Source: Rotaria sp. Silwood1
Taxonomy: Eukaryota > Rotifera > Eurotatoria > Philodinida > Philodinidae
Assembly (NCBI GenBank): GCA_905250075.1
Contig: CAJNOP010000021.1
Location: forward strand, 506,363 to 570,362
Direction: 5' to 3'
Length of the DNA stretch: 64,000 nucleotides
This document shows, piece after piece, positions 12,696 through 23,320 of this stretch; position 1 is the first letter of the stretch, and every line of letters starts with the position of its first letter. A model generated the notes under the pieces. The model ran no database searches. It was not told the DNA's origin and worked only from the letters and a program-made list of their open reading frames with translations. The translations under genes and the position numbers were made by a program.

Positions 12696-12759
12696 TTTTT
12701 TTATGCATTGTTTCTTTTTGTTGACAGAAAAGATTTGCATTGTTTATATTTCTTATTTT

Positions 12760-12765
12760 AATAAA
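12760..12765 (+). promoter_or_regulatory. AATAAA polyadenylation signal of copy A
   Basis: It lies 65 bp after the stop at 12693-12695. About 140 bp of sequence around and beyond it is nearly the same after copy B (18594 onward), so the duplicated block included the 3' flank. Confidence 0.6.
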
Positions 12766-12789
12766 AGTTTTATTTTCGAATAGTTCTTT

Positions 12790-13983
12790 CTATTTCTAAA
12801 CCATGTTTCTATTGATCGATATTAATTGTTTGCCGCGCTATCGAAACTTATTTTTTGGAATTTAAAGTTTTGAGATGTTGTTTTTATATCCTATGTTATG
12901 TAAGTATGATATCTTTGAAAGCCAGATTTATTATACAATTCTCCCACATAGACACCCTCAGGTCTCTATCAGTTCCAAAACAACAACATAAAGCAGAATT
13001 TATTTTAAAAAAATCAGATTAACTTCTGTAGGCTGCTGATAATTTTTAGATTGTGGAGATTAAAATTGATTGAAATCATACTTCTCCAAAATCTAGAACA
13101 TTGAATTAGTTGTATAATGATGTTTTGTTCTAAAAAGCTGAAAACGCACTTGCTTCTTTCTTTGCGAGTTTACTTAACTGTTATTATTAATAATCTTGAG
13201 CCATACAATTGCAGAAATTTCTATACGAGCATTGTATAGAAGAACAGTTATAATCATTTCTTCATCAAGTATAAAATAAAAAAAATATTATTGAATATTT
13301 CAATTGCATGAAAGTCTCAAAATAAAATGAAATACAAAAGCATGCCAACTTCTTTGCAATGTTTATTTGATTCTTTAATCAACGTTTATTCGCAAGGTTT
13401 CTTTATTCTCATACACATTTACTGCTATATGCTCTTTTAAAATGTGTTTGTTTATGTACTCTATTCATCTTCCTTGTTTAATTTTTTTTTTCTTCACAAT
13501 TTATAAAATGTTGCCACTAAGAAGGAAAAAACGATATGAAATCATCACTAATAATTCAAGAAACTTCATGTTTATTATTCGGTTTAAACCTTTTCTCTCA
13601 TCGAATTAGAAGAGTTTTATACATATTCAATTACCATGTATTTAATCAATAAACTAATAACTTTAATGATTACAAATGAGGAGATAAAAATTGATTCAAT
13701 ATCTGAGGCAACAGATTTTCACTATACTTTCGATGTCATCTATTGCCTAAAGCATTTATCAGCATGGTTTGGCCATGCTAAGTTATATGTATGAATTAAA
13801 AGCAACATTTGATCATTTTGCTTCATCTATTCTCATGATTTTCAATACGTATGTGTTTTTAACAAGATTTACTGTCGAGAGAAAAAAAAGCTATAGGAAA
13901 AAAAATTAAAAGAAGAAAAACAAACACAAAAAGAAAGAAATGTTGAAAAAGCAAAAGTAAAATCGATATTTTAAAAATTTATT
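12790..13983. other. Spacer between the tandem glycosyltransferase-like genes
   Basis: The first 50 bases still match the flank of copy B. The rest is AT-rich, with no open frame or repeat that I can support. The promoter of copy B must lie here, but I see no distinct TATA box or initiator. Confidence 0.4.
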
Positions 13984-16900
13984 ATGAGATTGTCGCCTTG
14001 GTCTCTTAATGGTCCACGCTTAATCGTTTATGTACTTAATAGCCTCTTATGTAGTTTTATTTTCTTTCTTACATTACATATTATTCATTATACACCTATT
14101 GCCATTAATTCATTAAGATTTAATTATCGGCGTCGACCTGAATGTACATGTTATAGACATCGATTACCTCGATTCGATTTTAATTTAATATTAAATCTGA
14201 TCGAGAATCAAACTTTTCTCTGTAGTGATTATGCTACTCGACGTGGACCACATCAACGTATTATTTCTATTAGCCTTTATGGACCAAAAGAAAATAAAAG
14301 ATTTCAATATAATCAATCCCTTTCTTTCTTACATGAACTTATTAATGATGTAAACACAATATATTCTGACAATTTTATATTACGTATTCATCATGATGAT
14401 ACAATATCCCTATCAGATGTTATATGTCCTATAGAATGTCGACATCATAATGTTGATTTTTGTAATATGGAATCTAAACTTTTTATTCCACCAAAAATCT
14501 GGCGTTTTATACCTGCTGGTGATCCACTTGTTGATATTAGTAAGTATTTTATTAATCAATACTAATCGGAATATAATTTTCTAACGAAGAAACTACCCGA
14601 ACTAATATCCATCGTCTGAGTTCATAAGATTTTGGTAAGACTAGACAAATTCTCAAAAAGCTTGTTCTCGTTGAACTCTGAAACCAAATTATGACGGCTT
14701 TACTAAATTTTCGATTCAGCTTTAGGTATTTATCAAAAAAATCAAATAATTGTATTTTGATTTCAACTTCTGCTCATATGTAGATCAAATGACTGTTAGA
14801 ATATTCTGAAAGTTTCAACCGAAACGAATGTTCCTTTGTTGAGATGTTGACATTTCCAAGTAAACTCGATCTTTGTAGCAAATGACCATTTTTCCAAATT
14901 CAATATTTTCACAAAGGAACATTCTTTTTGACTGAAACTCTTAGGATATTTTACAAGTCAATCAATATGTTTATCGGCAAAGTTTCAGATCGAAATTCAA
15001 TTATATGGTCTTTCGGTAAATATTTAAAGCTGGATCAACAATTTAGTAAAATACTCGCAAGCGGCTGCAGAGTCTTATGGGACGAATTCTTTTAGAATTT
15101 TTCTAGTCTTACCAAAATCGTCTTGTGAACCCAATATGAGCTCAAACGGCAAGTGTCACATCGGATAGTTTCCTCAAAAAATAAAGAAATAGAAAAACTG
15201 AAGTAGGTGAGGAGAAAAAGGAAACTTTATGTCTTATGTTGAAACATTGAAATATTTGAAACAAAGAATGAAAATCTTCGTGTTGCTAGCTGAAAATCTA
15301 GTTCTCCTATGGCATTATACCAACTAGAATAAAACTTTCTAAGTATTCACTTTTGAAGTACGGAATCGAGATTCTGTAGACATATCACTACAATATAACA
15401 GTACAACTCAAGCTGAAGAGAAAATCCTACTAAGAAAGAAAAGGTATAAACTATTATCAAAAGATTTTATAATAAAGTTAGTCACCTAGAATGTATTCTG
15501 AATTGTTGAGAATAACTTTTTGTGTTCTTTAGATATAATACGTACAAGTTTTGACAATGGACATATATATGTCTTTGACTGTTATAGTTGTTCAATGTAT
15601 CTTACGAAAGGCTAGAAAATGTGGAATAATGACTAAGTTCTTCTAGTTCATTCTGAATATTCTAGTAGTTAGATCGTTTTTTCCATGTAATATTGAATCA
15701 TATAACAAACAGAATAAAGATTTTCAACCACTGTGTTAGTTAAATTGCTATTAATAAGAGGAACTAGCAATAAACATAATAACGAAAGTGTTATATAACT
15801 AATGAATAACTCATATTTAGTCGAGGATAATATTATATTATGAATACAAGAAAATCACGCTTCTACAACACATGCCATGCAATAATACAAGGGTAAACGC
15901 TGTATTATGCAAGACGGGTCGTTAGTAACAGTAGAATTAAAGTGTTTCATAGATAATTTTCAGTTATCATGTAAGAAAATGATAAGAACAAATCACAACA
16001 AATTTCATGAATGATACTAACTAAAGGGTGTCCCATAATAAATGGCCGGTTTTTGTATTTCTTTTTTTCATCATCTAGTACGTTTATTTTTAAAAACAAA
16101 ATATACTACAAGATGCAGCGTGAAAAGCTCTACAGTTTACACAAGACCGCTTATTTTATAGTTGCACTTGTTGTTTTCAAAATGGGCAAAGTTTTGAGCG
16201 ACCAAAATTCGACCGTACGAAAATGGGTCACACAGAATTTTGCTTATTTTCAAAAGAAAAAATGCATATATAAAATAAGCTATTCTTTGTAGATTGTAGA
16301 GCTTTTCGCGCTGCATCTTCTGGTATATTTTGTTTTTTTTTCTATAAAACGTATTATGTGATAAAAAGATGAAATAACAAAAGAAGTGGATTCGTACTGT
16401 ACCGAAAAATTATCTCCTGCGCACGATCAAAACTTGATCGCTGAGAGTTTTGTCCATTTTGAAAACAAAAAGTGCAACTAAAAAATAAGCGATCTTATGT
16501 AAATTGCAGAGCTTCTCACGCTGCATCTTGTAGTATATTTTGTTTTTAAAATAAGCGTACTAGATGAAGAAAAAAAGAAATAAAAAAACCGGCCATTTAT
16601 TATGGGACACCCGTTATATTGATGAACAAATAGCAAATGTTCATATCTAGTTAGTTTAAAAGCAAATTATTACGAAATATTGAATTTTCAAACATTTACC
16701 ACTCATTTTTGCAAGGAAGTTGATTTTTTTATGTCCAGTGAATTGCAATTGTGCATTTTACTTATGGTACACGAACTTCAGCATTTAAACGCACTAATTT
16801 CGAAAATTGGTTATCTTTGCATCAGAATAGTATCATTTATAAAGTTCGTCTGTGACTTGTTCTTACTGTTTTAGATGATCACTGAAAATTATCTGAAATG

Positions 16901-18596
16901 CTTCACATGTATTTTATTTACTTGATAATCGATAGAACTTCACTAGTGAGCTGAAACATGCCACTTAACAATGGTTTTTATTTACATTATTCGTATGAAA
17001 AAAAAACAGCTTTAAAGAAGCTTCTATGGCTAAACAAAAACTCAGCTCATTCGAGCGAATCAAGCAATGGTTTTTCAATTTTTAATCTTAGTACTGTTAC
17101 CCACAGAACAATTTTCGACGAGAAACTGCGGTTTTAGCCTTGGTTTTTCGAATCGAGTAGTTATATTCTTTATTTGATTTTTAACAACTGTATGAAATAG
17201 CGGTATGATGAGTACACAGTGAGATATGGTTTTCAATTATGAACAATCGATGCTACTTCAAACATTCTTGGAAATGAATCAGGGATCACCGTCGAATGTA
17301 CCACGATCTTCCGAATTCGCTCATGGAATCCAGACTCAGTGAAGCTAACCCATAATCATTAACCTCACCTGGATTTTGTGAAAATTTCAAATGGATTGTC
17401 GTTTGAGAACATCGTACGAACTAGAAAGTAGTTCAATTTACTCTTGTATGCTACTTACGTAATACATAGTGACTTGAATAACCTTTGATAAGGGTGCATG
17501 TCTTGTTTCACAAAAAAAGATAGTAAGAAACAAAAATGATTCAATTTAGGAAAAATTACTAATACCAATCATTTCATGATTGATTAGTTTTCTTTTTTGC
17601 CTCAGATATATGTAAAAGGTGTGGATGCAGATGTGAGCTTTCTTTCCATCAACATCCACAATCACATATCAAGGCATTTGAAACTGATAGTAACCATTAT
17701 ATTCAATACCGCAGTTTTCTTCTGAAAAATTTTCCATGGGTTATGATTCACCCTATATCTGTCATTAACAACATATCACGCCTCAAACAACCTTTATAGT
17801 ATTCATATTTCGATGTCAAACTATTATACATACCATTATATATATGCTGTTTATCACTCTACTTGAGTTGATAGTATATTTTAAAATCATTGATTCTTGA
17901 AAAAAAGCAGACATAGATTTATAAGCTATGAATGTGGATATGCTTTAACAATTGATTCAGAGAATCTTCATTTGTGTCATATCATATGCATTTGACATCA
18001 ATTCTAATTTATAATATTGGAAATATGATCTTTAAGGACGATTATTTCTTTCATAATTCCATTTTGTTTGATGAACTATTATTCGAATTAATTAATTCTT
18101 TCTTTTTTTTGTTCAAGTGATGAGTCGTGATCTTGATTCACCATTAACACAACGTGAACGTGCAGCTGTTGATGTATGGCTTGCTTCTAATAAATCATTC
18201 CATAATATGCGTGATCATCCAATGCATGCAGTGCATATGCTTGGTGGAATGTGGGGCTTTCGACCTTCACTAAATCCGACAGTGTCTCTTTTAATACATA
18301 ATAAAATTCATGATCGAAGTTTAGTAAAACGTTATCGTGGTATCCGTGATCAATCATTTCTGTCTCGTGAAGTGTGGCCCCAAGCTCTATCAAGTATCAT
18401 TGTTCATGATAGTTTTCTTTGTACGAAAACCTATAGTAAAAATTCAGAACCATTTCCAACACAACGCCCATCTGCGAATGAAATAAATTGTTATGTAGGT
18501 TGTGTACGACCTTGTTGTGATGATGGAAAACTACCTTTTGGTGAATGTCCAAAACAATGTCGTCCAAAAGATCATCCAGAATGGAATTATTGTTAA
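13984..18596 (+). CDS. Type II membrane glycosyltransferase-like protein, copy B
   Basis: Two exons: 13984-14539 and 18118-18596; 344 residues. It is a tandem paralogue of the gene at 8540, with the same split Met codon and the same donor and acceptor context. One membrane anchor (residues about 12-35) precedes the luminal domain with CTCYRH, ATRRGPHQ, IHHDD, PAGDPLVDI, SRDLDS, MRDHP and LGGMWGFR. Similarity to copy A is uneven. From the YATRRG motif to the end of exon 1, about 110 residues differ at only a few places. The N-terminal 80 residues are under half identical. Exon 2 differs at roughly one residue in six. Both copies keep every Cys of exon 2 and the DLD motif, so both look functional. 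The intron is 3.6 kb and holds two palindromic elements. AATAAA follows the stop by about 70 bp. Confidence 0.85.
14586..15175. mobile_element. Foldback element in the intron of copy B
   Basis: Ends read GAAGAAACTACCCGAACTA on the left; the inverse of the right end reads GAGGAAACTATCCGATGTG. The arms continue inward to a centre near 14880, with matching blocks such as GATTTTGGTAAGACTAGA at both sides and GAATGTTCCTTTGT against its inverse. The arms are about 290 bp and fill the element. It starts only 47 bp after the exon 1 donor. The element at 29688-30037 has the same type of ends and is a shorter member of this family. There is no ORF. Confidence 0.75.
16026..16612. mobile_element. MITE with GGGTGTCCCATAATAAATGG ends, in the intron of copy B
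   Basis: The outer 29 bp (GGGTGTCCCATAATAAATGG, then CCGGTTTTT) are perfectly inverted at 16584-16612. Imperfect inversion continues for about 200 bp, with AAATATACTACAAGATGCAG and GTGCAACTATAAAATAAGCG-like blocks on both sides. A third inner copy of the GATGCAGCG(T/C)GAAAAGCTCTAC block lies near 16290. The sharp G-rich ends suggest a non-autonomous DNA transposon; the superfamily is not certain. No clear TA or longer target duplication was found. The 93-codon frame at 16011-16292 starts outside the repeat and looks like chance. Confidence 0.8.
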
Positions 18597-18734
18597 TTTT
18601 TTTTATGCATTGTTCTTTTTCTGTTGACAGAAAAGATTTGCATTGTTTATATTTATTATTTTAATAAAAGTTTTATTTTCTAATAGTTCTTTCTATTTCT
18701 ATGACATATTTCTATTGATCGATATCAATTGTTT

Positions 18735-19019
18735 CAGTATATACGATACTTGATGAGCTCGTCTTATAGATTTAAACGCTAAAATTCAAGTTGAACATCC
18801 ATGGAAACATTTTGAAATATACTCATCAGATTTGAATCATTCCTGTGCAAGTTTCATGAAAAGCTTTTAGAATGAATTAGATATGCTTAGAAATCAAAAT
18901 CACTAAACTTTGTAAAGAGACTTCATAAATGGTATTCTGATATTAAGATGAACTTCTCGTGAATAGAATTCCATTTACAATCTCTTCAATTCATTGAAAA
19001 TAACTATTCGCAAAACTAT
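18735..19019. other. Spacer between copy B and the giant palindrome
   Basis: AT-rich, no frame or repeat recognised. Confidence 0.4.
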
Positions 19020-20410
19020 AGATAACTTTTATAAAATTTGAAACTTTTTCAAAGGGCGTAGATGTATAAGCTATTGATTTTGGGCCACAGAGTATTTCAA
19101 ACCACTATATTAATGATCCTATACAAAGTAATTTGTTTTATCCTTTGATAACAAAGTTAAATTAAAGTTCACAAAGTGGAAGTCACTTAGAAGGTAGAAT
19201 ATTCATACAAATAGTTATTAGGTATTTATTAAGTTCCTGTTTTGCTTAGTATTAATCGAAAATGTAGAGTTTTTGACGATGGTTCAAGTTTATTTCACAT
19301 TGGTTACAAAGAGCACTTCATTCTTTGTCGTTTCATATGAGAATTAATGTTATATGATTGCAAAATTATCCCTATGCGAACCAATCTCTCTTGTACATCA
19401 TTCAATAGGCCAAAATGAGTGCTACACAACGACATATAATTCATTCAATTCAAGTTTAGTTCAAAATACATCATGTATGCATAGAATATTAGAGGATGCG
19501 AAAAGAGCACTTTTTTTACTCAACTCTGAGAATATTTCATGAGAATAGGCAGATGTCTCATGAACATAAATCGTACATTTGAAATTAGCATGAAAAATTG
19601 AGTCAGTCCATATAGTTTTCCAAATTATTCGAGTACTTCAATTTTCGTCTCAAAATTTAGATGAGATCCCCTTCAGTGATAGGTACAAAAATGAAATTCA
19701 TGAAAGTCCCTGTTTGACTGGAAAAAAATAAATTCTACACTTTAGAAAAGTTAAGAAAATTCATAGAAGTAATAGATTACATATTAAAAACAATCTTTCA
19801 ACCAATTTTATGGTTCCCTCTATCCCTGATGAGGAGCTCGGCTAAATTTTTGGACGAAAATAAAAGTACTTGAAACATTTTGAAAACTATACAGACTTAC
19901 TTCGTTTTTCATGCTGATTTCAAATATACTATTTGTTTCTATCAAAAACCTACTTATTCTCATGAAATGTACTCAAAAACAAGTAAAAAAGGTGCTGTTT
20001 TCGTATTTGCGAACATCACATACACACTTTGTGTATTTTAGATTACGCCTGTATCATAATTTTGTAATGAAATAATAGTAGCACTTATGTGATATGACAC
20101 AAAATCAAGTGCTCTTTTTTAATAAATGTGAAATAAACATGATCCATTTAAAAAAAAATTCTACACTTTTGATTAATACTAAGTAAACAGGAAACTAATA
20201 AATATCTAATGACTATTTGTGTGAATATTCTACCTTCTCCATGATTTCCATGTTGTGAACTTTTACTTGAATCTATGAGCAAAAGATTCGATTTAGTTCT
20301 CTTCATAGGTTTACTAATAAAGTAGCCTAAAATATTCTGTAGTTCAAAATCAATACTTTAAGCGCTCTCCATTCTGTGATCGAAATAAACTAATCAACAT
20401 CTATATCCAT
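19020..20410. mobile_element. Very large foldback element, about 1.39 kb, arms 600-690 bp
   Basis: The left arm (about 19020-19700) and right arm (about 19800-20410) are inverse copies from the outer ends to the middle. Matching blocks, outer to inner: AAGTATTGATTTTG / AAGCTATTGATTTTG; AAGGTAGAATATTCA(T/C)ACAA; TTAGTATTAATC; AAGAGCACTT; ATTTCATGAGAATA; GAAATTAGCATGAAAAA / GAAATCAGCATGAAAAA; TATAGTTTTC. The left arm carries some extra sequence between blocks. No protein frame belongs to it. It ends about 135 bp upstream of the C2orf81 start codon, so it borders or overlaps that gene's promoter. Confidence 0.85.
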
Positions 20411-20545
20411 CTACAACATCGAAAAAAAAAGATGTCACTTTTAAAATTTTTACTAATAGTTCAAGGTTGTCTAGGGAAACATTTTATTAATGGTCATTCG
20501 AACGAGATTTTTGATCGATTGTCAGTTTTGTTCGATTGCTAAAAT

Positions 20546-23214
20546 ATGGCAACACGAACTGCTGCAAAACCAGGACGTCCACCTGGTAAATCAACTGTTA
20601 AAACACCTGGAAAAGATCAACTAAAAGGTGATAAACAACCAACAAATATATTAGAAATTGTACCTGGTAAATTTAATGAAACCGATTGGCTATCACTATT
20701 AGAAAATGATGATACAGAAGATTTTATTGCTGATATATTCGATAGTATATGGACAGAAACATCAAAACAAATTCAACAAATATATATTCGTAGACAATTA
20801 TTACCATTTACATTAATGATGACAGAAAATGCTTTATCAAGTGTTATTCAAGTAAATCAAATATTCGAAAATATTTTTCTTTTAATCTACTTTTTGTTTT
20901 TGTCTAGTGGGCATTTTTAGAACGAGATGAACCAAAACCAACCGATGGTGACTTTTGGCAAGAAGATGATGGTGATCTAACTACAAATCATTAGTTCTAT
21001 TCAATTTTTGTTTAATTTTTTTTTCTTTTCTAGAACCTATTCCATGTTCGATGGATAATTGGGGTGAAGGTGTTGTACCGGCATGTCGTGAAGAACGTCC
21101 TCAAAGGTTTTTGTTTTCAATCGATTTTTTAACATTATCAATAATATTTTTAATTTAGTCTTGAACAATCACCAACATTAGATACTGAACGTTTACCTTT
21201 AGCTCCAATAAATATTGGAACACCAGAAGATGTTAATCAAATAAAACGATCCTCTTCAAGAAGTTCGTCAGTCAATAGTTCAATTCAATCTGTCACTCCT
21301 ACTAAAGGACCTCCTAAAATTGATCATATTCATCAACAAAACAAATCTGAAAAATCTAGTAAAGATAATATCGATGACTATACTTTAACTCGAAAAGAAT
21401 CTCCAATCGACCAAAATATTCGCCGATCATCTTTTGAAAAAAAACCTTATAATCATGATATACTTGTTATTCAAAATCAACCACCTAAGGTTAATAATCC
21501 AAAAAAATATTTTCTATACATATTTTTGTTTTGAATTTTTCTTTTAGCTTGAACCATTATCTGGTTTATTCTATTCAGTACAAATTCAAACAAGTAGTTC
21601 ATCAGTTAATTTGACACCAGCATCGACAACGATAACAAAACATCGACGTACATTGGCACCAAAAGTAACATCACAAGTTGGTTCTGATGCATTTGCATCC
21701 AGTACAAATATAACTGGAACAACAACAACGAAGAGTATAAGAAAACTTGAATCGAAATTATTCGATGATCAACATATTGAAGAACTTATTTCTAAAGCAC
21801 CTGTTGCTGCTCATTCAATGCTCAAAGTATAATGTTCATTGAAAACATATGTTTTGTTTTTCATGAAAGTATTATAGAGTATTTTAAATCGACCACCTGG
21901 TTATCGAGAACTTGAACTTGATGATTACGGAAATGTTATTTCTATAGCTAAAATTGATCCAGATAAACTTGCACCGAAAAAGTTTGATAAATTTAAAGAT
22001 TTTTTTATTATATAGTTTTTAAATCATTTATTTAGTATTCGTGTTAAATGCGATATTGTTAAACCAAGAAAAGCTGTCATTGAAACACGACCATTACCTA
22101 AACAAACAAAACAAATGAAACTTTCTCGATCGGAACCAAAATTTACTCCTGTTAAACTTGGTTTGTTTATTTTGACTTTTTTTGTTTGAGTAGAATGTAA
22201 AGTGGTAGAATAGCTTAACAACAGCGTATTTTCAAGTTTTTTTTCCTCTATGATGTTATGCTATCAGGTCAAAGCCAGATAGTGATTTTAATAGTCAATT
22301 AAGTTTTCTATCTGATGCATTCTATACTTTAATGGCAAGATTTCTAAAAAAACTCGCGCACGGTAGTTTTCAAGTCCAAGAAGCTATTTTTTGATAATAT
22401 CATTTTAAAGAGAATGAGATTAGAGGTCGTCGCATTTTCTACGACTTTCCCTTAAAAAGTTGGAACTATAACAAAGACTAAAAAGGCTTTTTTCAGTCAA
22501 ATTTAAACTAAATTCTGTAATACTTTTAACTTTTTCTGGGAAGGACGTAAGAGACAATGATCCCGTATCTTATTGTCATTAAAATGACACTGTTAAAAGA
22601 AAAGCCTTTCAGATCTGAAAAGTGTCATGTCCTGTTTTTTCTCGAACCATTGCCTTCATAATTCATCTAGTACAGAATGCACTAGATAGAGCATTGCATT
22701 GACTAATAAAATTACTATTTAGATTTGATTTAGTTTCTTAACATTATAGGAGAAGAAGAAATCAAAAATACATTGTTGTTAAAGTTTTTTTCTATTATCT
22801 GATGATCAATTTGTTTTTGTTCATCTTTCAGTGCTTTCCGAACATTCAAGTGATGTTGGTGATCTTATTCAACCGGTGCCTGGTGTATTATATGAAGATG
22901 GAAAATTAAAAAAAGGTGATCCTCGACGATACCAAGTAAATAATTCAAATGATTTTATTATTTTTTCTTTTTATCTCATATATATATATATTCAATAGAC
23001 TGGAATGTCAAAATATAAGAATTTTTATGATGAAAGTCGTCCATTGAGACCAATCGCTCGACAAGGTGATCTCGCTATACTTCAAGCAGCAAATGATTTA
23101 TTACGTAAATCAAAAGACTACGATGATAATGAACAAGATCCACAAATTCCTAAATTGCATCGACTTGCTCGAATACCACCAATTATGTCTGGATCGAGTG
23201 CATCATCGGCATAA
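20546..23214 (+). CDS. C2orf81: C2orf81 homologue (uncharacterised conserved animal protein)
   Basis: Nine exons in consistent phase: 20546-20851, 20908-20971, 21034-21106, 21159-21489, 21548-21826, 21878-21981, 22036-22160, 22832-22935, 22999-23214; 533 residues. Most introns are about 50-60 bp; intron 7 is 671 bp because it holds a palindrome. The N-terminal third matches human C2orf81 motif by motif: EIVPGKFNETDWLSL, DIFDSIW, QLLPFTL, then WAFLERDE, and PCSMDNWGEGVVP. Before it is a basic Gly/Pro/Lys leader (residues about 1-30). Exon 4 is Ser-rich and likely disordered; the C-terminus has basic and Pro-rich segments. The molecular function of the family is not established to my knowledge. 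The donor of exon 2 (GTGATC) is weak but gives the family-like junction Glu-Pro-Ile-Pro. AATAAA lies at 23315-23320. Confidence 0.88.
22205..22790. mobile_element. Foldback element filling intron 7 of the C2orf81 homologue
   Basis: The left arm from about 22205 (TAACAACAGCGTATTTT) mirrors the inverse of the right end (TAACAACAATGTATTTTTG). Pairing continues inward through TATCTGATGCATTCTATACT / TATCTAGTGCATTCTGTACT and TATCATTTTAAAGAGAATGAGAT-like / TGTCATTTTAATGACAATAAGAT-like blocks to a centre near 22490. Intron 7 exceeds the others by about the length of this element, so insertion into a small intron is the simple explanation. No ORF. Confidence 0.72.
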
Positions 23215-23320
23215 TACCTTCTTTTCCTCTTGTCTCAAACAAAGTTTTATTTTTATTTTTATTTTTCCTCCTTTTTTTTGCTTTTAAACTGAATATATCA
23301 GATCTTTTCTTTTTAATAAA

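Noticed and set aside
16011-16292. 93-codon open frame over the MITE
   Set aside because: It starts outside the repeat, runs through the inverted arm and has no domain; it is explained by the repeat sequence.
8540-18596. Reading the two exon 1 frames as separate single-exon genes
   Set aside because: Each ends at a perfect GTAAGT donor and the domain continues in phase in the distant second exon of each copy, with identical junctions.
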